Of a stretch of 64,000 nucleotides of DNA, positions 58,019 to 64,000 are shown piece by piece (position 1 is the stretch's first letter; every line of letters begins with the position of its first letter). The translations under genes and the position numbers were made by a program. This DNA is from Azorinus chamasolen (taxonomy: Eukaryota > Mollusca > Bivalvia > Cardiida > Solecurtidae): assembly GCA_963576725.1 (NCBI GenBank), contig OY755247.1, forward strand, positions 14,262,526 through 14,326,525. The letters run 5' to 3'. Under the pieces are notes generated by a model, which saw only the letters and a program-made list of their open reading frames with translations, was not told the origin of the DNA and searched no databases.

Positions 58019-58238
58019 CCCATTTCCGCATATTGACGCCTTTCGACGCTTCTGTAAAAGTCACTTTGTGAAACCATTGTGATAAATAGAGCATTTGCTC
58101 CTACAGGAGCAAATGCTCTATTTATCACAATGGTTTCAAGCTACAAAATTTTAAAATTTTCCTTTTCTCTAGTTAATACTCCTTTTCGGTAGATTTATTC
58201 AAAGAGGTTGGGTCTAAAAATAGCCTAAGTGGGAATGG
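58019..58238. mobile_element. TTAA-type hairpin element, family B
   Basis: TTAA 58015-58018. The right TTAA is mutated to CTAA. Palindrome 58070-58137 has 32-bp perfect arms and the tip GCTCCTACAGGAGC. Confidence 0.88.
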
Positions 58239-58469
58239 GCTAATATCACCATTTACATAATCTGTAGACACGAAACTCTAAAGATGTGAGCTATCATATT
58301 CTCATTATATTCTCATACATTGTTTTAAAATATTTTTCCGACTTTCAAGATATTATCATTTTCGAGGAGACAGCATTTTAAAAGTTGTTTAACTACTGGT
58401 GCCATCGTCAACATACTGACAAAAGAATCAGCAGTCACCATTGGCAGACATTTTAGATTAACACATGGA
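58239..58469. other. Unassigned
   Basis: AT-rich, no recognised repeat or gene. Confidence 0.3.
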
Positions 58470-58473
58470 TTAA

Positions 58474-58698
58474 CCCATTACCTTATAGGCTATTTTTAGA
58501 TAACCCTCTTTGAATAAATCTAACGAAAAGGAGCAATAACTAGAGAAAAGGAACATTTTAGAATTTTGTAGTTTGATACCATTGTGATAAATAGAGCATT
58601 TGCTCCTATAGGAGCTTTTTGAATGCTCTATTTATCACAATTGTTTCACAAAGTGACTTTTACAGAGTCATCAAAAGTCGTCAATATGAGGGAGTGGG
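58474..58698. mobile_element. TTAA-type hairpin element, family B
   Basis: TTAA 58470-58473 and 58699-58702. Palindrome about 58575-58647 with a 5-bp insertion next to the tip (GGAGCTTTTTGAATGC). Confidence 0.87.
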
Positions 58699-58702
58699 TT
58701 AA

Positions 58703-59017
58703 GTTAAACAGTATTTATTCCGGGTCCAAACTATTTGACATCTGTTCATCCCTTTGAAATGCAATGGAAGAAAACAGTTTAAATTTTAGGCAGATAGCGG
58801 TTGTTTAAAGGTACTGTCTTAGTTCGTAAAGGTTTCTAGTTTTTTTTAGTTAGACAGACAGAAATAAATGCCACTATAGCATGATACAAGAGCTTGGAGA
58901 CAAAACATGTCAACCCTTCTCAAGCTAAAATTGAAGAAATACACAATCTCTGATTTGCTCAACTCTTTCACTGACTTCTCATTCGATCAAGTGGTTGAGA
59001 AACTATTGATCGAGTGT
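58703..59017. other. Unassigned, with F trace
   Basis: A GGGTCCAAACTATTTG fragment near 58723-58738 is F-like. The rest is unrecognised. Confidence 0.35.
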
Positions 59018-59085
59018 CAAACAGATTGGATTCAGATGAGATGCCGAATTACTCAGCGTCTCATCTGGATCCAAGCTGGATCTAG
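59018..59085. repeat. Family F hairpin
   Basis: CAAACAGATTGGATTCAGAT GAGATGCCG ... CGTCTCATCTGGATCCAAGC. A second F fragment CAAACAGTTTGGATCCTG lies at 59274-59291. Confidence 0.6.
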
Positions 59086-59309
59086 CAAATACCAGTCAAT
59101 ACACGCTTAATAAAAGAAGAGTCGTGCATTACATCTCACTTGATTTATAACTTTTCTGCTTGAAACTTGAACGGGCTCAATTCATTTGTCCCACAGAAAG
59201 CATGACCGGGTTTATTTATATAAAAAGCTATGATCAATATTGTCCTTTTTTACAAACAATCAATTTGAATGTCAAACAGTTTGGATCCTGCTCCAGCTCA
59301 ACCCAGACT

Positions 59310-59630
59310 GGGTGTTACATTTATTACAATTTCACACATGGTTTTCTCAAGGTTAATTGATCACCGAAATTTGTGTACGAGACAAATGAAGTAAATGGAT
59401 GTATTTTCAATGGTTTAATGAGACAAGCCAGAAATTTATGATACACTTAAACTTTTACATTTTCTTGAAGCAAATGCCTTTCTATCAATTACATCAGGAT
59501 TTGTATGCTATAATATTTGTTGGACCCTTGACATTACAGAGACATTATTACACATCAGTGTGGACCCGTATTAGATATCTCATGTAGGTGTCAGGGTCTG
59601 CAATGTCGGTTGATTAAATCCGATCTGATT
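59310..59630. other. Unassigned
   Basis: No recognised repeat or gene. Confidence 0.3.
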
Positions 59631-59633
59631 GTA

Positions 59634-59863
59634 CAGTAAAAGTACGATTATTCGAATATTTTGTTTAGAAGAATTTAGGAAAACCTTTTAGGCAGGTGGG
59701 GTGGCTGCTTAATGCATGGTGAAAGTCATGCAGAAATCTCCTAGAGGAGTTTTCTGCATGACTTTCACCATGCATTAAGCTGTCACCATGCATTAAGCTG
59801 TCACCTGTCTTAAAGATCGATAATGATACGTATTTTAGTGTTCGAATAATTGAGATTTTACTG
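59634..59863. mobile_element. TA-type hairpin element, subfamily A4
   Basis: TIRs CAGTAAAAGTACGATTATTC ... GAATAATTGAGATTTTACTG flanked by TA (59632-59633, 59864-59865). Palindrome about 59693-59813, tip CTCCTAGAGGAG. TGTCACCATGCATTAAGC-type sequence is duplicated in the right arm (59765-59800). Confidence 0.82.
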
Positions 59864-59869
59864 TATTTT

Positions 59870-60295
59870 TTTGCGTGGCCAAACATTCTCTCTTTCCGTT
59901 ATATCTTTTTTATTCCCAATTAATCTTAAATGCCCTAATCGGCTTTCCAAAACTAGAAATTAGAGTTTTTAAGTATTTTCGGAAATATTTTTGAAATACT
60001 ATTTTCATCCATGTATATTTTGCTTTTATTAGCGTGGGTATTTTTTTTTCTTTCGTGAAACGAGTTAAACTGGAAATCTTGAATCCATATTTAGTCATTA
60101 CATGTATGATAAAAACGGTATTGGCAGTACTCTTCGGCACAGGTATTTGCGAATGTCTCTATACATACTGTACATGTACACTGTACATTTCAGTGACAAG
60201 GTGCACTGAAGAACTACGTTTTAACTCATTGTATGCCGAAGTAATATTTGACCCCTCCATCTTTGAATATCAATGAAGCAAACCACCAAAACCAA
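59870..60295. other. Unassigned
   Basis: No recognised repeat. Overlapping frames on both strands are short and unsupported. Confidence 0.35.
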
Positions 60296-60299
60296 TAAT

Positions 60300-60391
60300 T
60301 TTATTGCAGCATATTATTTTTATAAGAGCCCTCTGATCTGGCTCTACACTGTTTGCAACGGACTGATAAGCCTGTTTCCCGCATATAAAGG
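60300..60391 (-). repeat. Family D(-) right half
   Basis: ATAAGAGCCCTCTGATCTGG CTCTACACTGTTTGC then CCGCATATAAAGGGG-TTAA. Confidence 0.55.
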
Positions 60392-60431
60392 GGTTAATGT
60401 ACAGTGTAGTTACCTGGTCTAAAATTTGATA

Positions 60432-60638
60432 CAGTAAACCCCAGCTAATGTGAGCACTTGAAAAAGGTATAATTATGGGTGCTAGATGCAGGTGGTAGCT
60501 TAATGCAGGACAAAAGTAATGCAGAAAGCTCCTAGAGGAGCTTTCTGCATTACTTTTGCCCTGCATTAAGCAACCACCTGCTTATATAGACATCCATGTT
60601 TATTCATTAAGTGGTCGCATTAGAGGGGTTCTTAGCTG
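60432..60638. mobile_element. TA-type hairpin element, subfamily A1
   Basis: TIRs CAGTAAACCCCAGCTAATGT ... GCATTAGAGGGGTTCTTAGC TG with TA outside. Palindrome 60488-60580, tip CTCCTAGAGGAG, near-perfect arms. Confidence 0.87.
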
Positions 60639-60639
60639 T

Positions 60640-60890
60640 ACAACAATTGGCGGGGAAATACGACTAACAGTTATTTTAGTAAGGAACCAAAATTCAAATC
60701 TCTTAAGTATAAGACATTGCTATTGAGTTTGTCTCCTCATACTATCACCATAGATCTTGGTATTTTGAGTCGAGGTAATTCCAAACATATACTACTGTTT
60801 CGCCTCTATTCATGCTTTCGTATTAGTTCTTCTGTACATTATATAATATTTCTTTTGTAGACATTTAATTTGAGGTTACAGGGATACAAT
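60640..60890. other. Unassigned
   Basis: No recognised repeat or gene. Confidence 0.3.
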
Positions 60891-60894
60891 ATTT

Positions 60895-61105
60895 AAAACC
60901 TGAACTAAGACCAAAATCAGACGGCTCATGTAGGAACTGTGTGGCCAGGGGTCTGCTCTGTTTGCTTATTATATAATATAGATATGATTCTAAAATTTCA
61001 GCCTTTGCCAAACATTTCTGTGTCTGTGTGGTATTATAATAATTCATATAATCAATATTCATGAGGTCATTATTTCTTACATGAATATTCATTGAGTAAA
61101 GGGTT
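60895..61105 (+). mobile_element. TTAA-type element, family D, left end lost
   Basis: Degraded hairpin about 60901-60966 (AGACCAAAATCAGACGGCTC, tip ATGTAGGAAC). D right body with ATTCATGAGGTCATTATTTC, ending GAGTAAAGGGTT. Confidence 0.6.
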
Positions 61106-61530
61106 CCAAAGCGGTACTACTGCTTTCACACTATGGCATTGCAATTTGCAGATGGTGCACTGTTGTAGGTTTTGTAGAAAATAAGCAAACATCATTAAAA
61201 TTTGCAGAATAGAAACTAAATTCCAATTTCTGATGCATATTGGGTTTTATAATCATAATGTGCATAAAACACGTTCTCGAGAAGATGCAGGATACAAGTT
61301 TTATGTCTTCCCTCTATATCTTATCTAATAATCGTGATCTGTTTTATTTTCATTCAAATTAGGCCTCGGAGTTTTAGTAGTAATTATATTATACATAAAC
61401 AAGAAAGTTATTGACCCAATCGTCAAAGAAATAAGTTCGAAGAAATATCTGAATGAGAGAACATGTATGCTGATGATTGTGTTATTTATTGGTATAAACA
61501 GAACACTACAGATAATCAACAGAAATCATG
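61106..61530. other. Unassigned
   Basis: No recognised repeat or gene. A 64-codon minus-strand frame (61325-61519) is hydrophobic but unsupported. Confidence 0.3.
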
Positions 61531-61534
61531 TTAA

Positions 61535-61738
61535 CCCATTCCCTCATATTGGCGCCTTTTGACGCCTCTGCAAAAGTCACCTGTTGAAACAATTGTGATA
61601 AATACAGCATTTGCTCCAATAGGAGCAAATGCTCTATTGATCACATTGGTTTCAAAATTACACAATTCTAAATGTTCCCTTATTTTCAGTAGATTTATTC
61701 AAAGGGACTGGATAAAAATAGCCCATGAAGGAACGGGG
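61535..61738. mobile_element. TTAA-type hairpin element, family B
   Basis: TTAA 61531-61534. The right end GGAACGGGGTAAG is mutated. Palindrome about 61584-61653, tip GCTCCAATAGGAGC. Confidence 0.83.
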
Positions 61739-61843
61739 TAAGCAGAATTGGAGTGGAATATACTGTGGCATAATATTGCCTTACTTATGGTTAATTCGAC
61801 ATATGAGTCAGTGCAAGAAAGGTACCAAACGAGTGTTGCTTAA

Positions 61844-62070
61844 CCCATTCCCTCCTAAACTACATGTACTTTAGTCACCCAACCTCTTGGAATAAATCTA
61901 CCAAAAAGGAACATTTACTATAGAAAAGGAAACTTTTAAAATTGTGTAGTTTTGAAACCATTTTGGTAAATAGAGCATTTGTTCCTGTGGAGCAAATGTT
62001 CTATTTATCACAATGGTTTCGAAAATGACTTTTACAGAGACTTCAAAAGGTGTCATCAGTAGGAAATGGG
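61844..62070. mobile_element. TTAA-type hairpin element, family B
   Basis: TTAA 61840-61843 and 62071-62074. Palindrome about 61953-62020, tip GTTCCTGTGGAGC, a few mismatches. Confidence 0.86.
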
Positions 62071-62177
62071 TTAAGGTATCATCACACATGACTAATGAAC
62101 ACATCAAGATAGTAAGTGGCACAGACAATAGCAATGCTACACTGCATCAACCAGTCACATGCTCAAAATACCTCTGT

Positions 62178-62345
62178 ACAGTAGAATCTGTCATTAGCAG
62201 CCATTTATTTCTTAAAAAGCAGGTGGTTGCTAAATAAGAGCTTTCTGCGTTAGTTGTGACCTGCATTAAGCTACCACCTGCCTAACAGTCTCATTATCAA
62301 ACCTCATTTTTCTGGCCGCTTTATTTCAAAAACAGGTTTTACTGT
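62178..62345. mobile_element. TA-type element, A5-like, left arm deleted
   Basis: Left TIR CAGTAGAATCTGTCATTAGC. Left arm reduced to AGCAGGTGGTTGCTAAAT, right arm complete (AGCTTTCTGCGTTAGTTGTG ... AAGCTACCACCTGCC), end CAGGTTTTACTG. Confidence 0.7.
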
Positions 62346-62398
62346 GTTTTTATGTTTTGCTATAGAAAGGTTTTGTTGTGTAAACAAAACACTACGTA

Positions 62399-62579
62399 CA
62401 GTAAAACCTCTCTATAACGGACACTAAATTACATCAAGTATTTTGTGTTAAAGGCAGTTGGCTGCTTAAAGCAAGGTGAAAGTAAAACAGAATCCTTCTT
62501 TACTTTCTCCTCGCTTTAAGCAACCACCTGCCCTAAAATATTAACACAATTTAGTTGCCGTTATAAAGAGGTTTTACTG
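62399..62579. mobile_element. TA-type element, A2, tip deleted
   Basis: TIRs CAGTAAAACCTCTCTATAAC ... GTTATAAAGAGGTTTTACTG. The left arm runs to AAAACAGAATCC and jumps to TTCTTTACTTTCTCCTCGC, so the tip is lost. Its right half starts the tandem repeat below. Confidence 0.8.
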
Positions 62580-63213
62580 AATTAATTTGTTGTCACCCCA
62601 TTAATTTACATGCACTAGGGACCAGTATTTTCATAATAAGCATAGGCTTTCTTGACCCAGTCAATCAAAGAATGTGAATTGCCCAGAATATTTCTAAGTG
62701 ACTTATTGGACTGATCTCATATCAAAATGCTTCTTTACTTTCTCCTCGCTTTAAGCAACCACCTGCCCTAAAATATTAACTAATTAACACAATTTAGTGG
62801 CCGTTATAGAGAGGTTTTACTGAATTTATTTGTTGTCACCCCATTAATTTACATGAACTAGGGACCAGTATTTTCATAATAAGCATAGGCTTTCTTGACC
62901 CAGTCAATCAGAGAATGTGAATTGCCCAGAATATTTCTAAGTGACTTATTGGACTGATCTCATATCAAAATGCTTCTTTACTTTCTCCTCGCTTTAAGCA
63001 ACCACCTGCCCTAAAATATTAACTAATTAACACAATTTAGTGGCCGTTATAGATAGGTTTTACTGAATTAATTTGTTGTCACCCCATTAATTTACATGCA
63101 CTAGGGACCAGTATTTTCATAATAAGCATAGGCTTTCTTGACCCAGTCAATCAGAGAATGTGAATTGCCCAGAAGATTTCTAAGTGACTTATTGGACTGA
63201 TCTCATATCAAAA
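62496..63213. repeat. Recent 235-243-bp tandem triplication
   Basis: Units start at 62496, 62731 and 62974. Each has the A2 right half (TTCTTTACTTTCTCCTCGCT ... GAGGTTTTACTGAATT) plus about 150 bp of flank (TTGTTGTCACCCCATTAATT ... CTGATCTCATATCAAAATG). The copies differ at only a few bases and by an 8-bp TAATTAAC. Confidence 0.93.
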
Positions 63214-63289
63214 TGGTAACTTCACATTGAACAACCCTAGCTGAGTTATATGTGTTTAACAATTAATGTATTAAAATACAAGCCATCAA

Positions 63290-63500
63290 TTACCAACCCA
63301 CCTGATCGACCCAAGTACGACCATGACGATCTGGTTGGGTAGAGATCCAACAGAGGTCCAGTTGGTCGGGTAGAGATCGTGTAGAGATCGTATCTGGGTC
63401 GAGATGATTGAGCAGAGGTCGTAGTGGTTGTTGAGTTGACATCGTGCAGAAGTTGTGAATGATCGCGAGGGGGTCATGTATGATCGAGTAGAGGTCGAGA
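63290..63500. repeat. Cryptic short-repeat stretch
   Basis: Degenerate repeats of GTAGAGATCG / GCAGAGGTCG / GAGTAGAGGTCG at irregular spacing. No gene signal. Confidence 0.55.
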
Positions 63501-63624
63501 AAAACTAGTTTACATGCCTTCGGTCAAGCTTGGTTGGGGAATTGGGGTGATCTGGATGATTGAGTTGATCTGATCGGCAGTGGGATCCTACCTTTAAGCC
63601 CAATTAATAGAATAACTTTTTTTC

Positions 63625-63736
63625 ATTCTCCACCAAACCCTATGTTGTGACGCTTCTAAAGAGCCGTCACAACATTGAGTTTGGTGAAGAAAAGACATTT
63701 CAGCATTTTAGAACGCACCTTTATGTGTTGCTCTGT
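63625..63736. mobile_element. Hairpin element, family E, shortened
   Basis: TCCACCAAACCCTATGTTGT GACGCTTCTAAAGAGCCGTC ... GAGTTTGGTGAAG (63630-63690), then GAACGCACCTTTATGTGTTG CTCTG. The hairpin tip is deleted. 63740-64000 holds nothing I recognise. Confidence 0.7.
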
Positions 63737-64000
63737 TGAAATATTAATTAAGAAACGTATTTGAAAGGGAATTACAAGTATAGGTTAGATACATCGGGAA
63801 ACAAAAACAGCCTTACATACAACCTTTGTTGTATTGCAAAGTATCGATCTTAGAATGCATTTTCAATCAATTGTTTCGACTGCCTGCAATGCGTTATAGA
63901 TATGCACACGAACACGTTTGCATTCATTGTTAAGATCATAATTCCAAACTGAAAAGAAGTATCTTTTCAACTGAAATTCTGTTTTGTCTTTGGCTGGAAA

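Overview
The window looks like intergenic, transposon-dense DNA from a marine or freshwater invertebrate, most likely a bivalve mollusc. The reasons are AT-rich sequence with no dense prokaryotic coding, two kinds of non-LTR retrotransposon, a mariner element, and very many short palindromic and tandem-repeat elements carrying tetranucleotide tracts of the GTCC/GTTC/GGTC type, as in published bivalve 'pearl'/HINE elements. I suspect a dreissenid-like bivalve, but that is recognition by feel and not proven here. I found no convincing host protein-coding gene, tRNA, rRNA, CRISPR array or promoter. The only long believable coding regions are an intact mariner transposase (48278-49363, +) and the polymerase of a LINE (974-3787, -). 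Two further decayed LINE reverse-transcriptase fragments lie at 17109-17570 (+) and 25865-29530 (-).

Most of the window is built from three classes of non-autonomous element. (1) TA-type hairpin elements (called A1-A6 here): termini CAGTAAAAC...GTTTTACTG or relatives, flanked by TA, with a long central palindrome (arms about 45 bp). The ends resemble pogo/Tigger (Tc1/mariner superfamily) elements. (2) TTAA-type hairpin elements (families B, C, D, F, G): ends TTAA-CCC...GGG-TTAA, the piggyBac signature, each with a central palindrome of 60-70 bp. A further hairpin family, E, has ends close to TCAGAGC. (3) Helitron-like elements (HLE-1 to HLE-10): a 5' hairpin, a tetranucleotide microsatellite, a minisatellite body of about 145-160-bp units, a 3' subterminal repeat of the 5' hairpin arm, then a terminal hairpin and CTCTTGTT. 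They show no target duplication longer than 2 bp.

Layout: 0.25-3.9 kb LINE (minus); 5.1-6.4 kb HLE-1a; 6.4-15.6 kb hairpin elements, several nested; 16.1-20.3 kb HLE pieces, a 69/77-bp minisatellite, a LINE relic and HLE-2a; 20.7-26.1 kb hairpin elements and a 36-bp satellite; 25.9-29.5 kb second LINE relic with HLE-9 inside; 29.5-33.1 kb HLE-10, -4a and -3; 33.6-41.1 kb hairpin elements, HLE-5, -6 and -4b; 41.2-43.8 kb 32-bp satellite split by HLE-2b and by a 367-bp TIR element; 43.8-48.1 kb hairpin elements; 48.1-49.4 kb intact mariner; 49.5-54.3 kb hairpin elements and large palindromes; 54.3-55.9 kb HLE-1b; 55.9-64 kb hairpin elements and a recent 240-bp tandem triplication.

Nothing here forms an operon or pathway. 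The biology is the interplay of mobile elements. Nested insertions let TA, TTAA and no-duplication insertion be read against sibling copies inside the window. The same hairpin tip (GCTCC-N4-GGAGC) recurs in elements whose ends belong to different transposase superfamilies.
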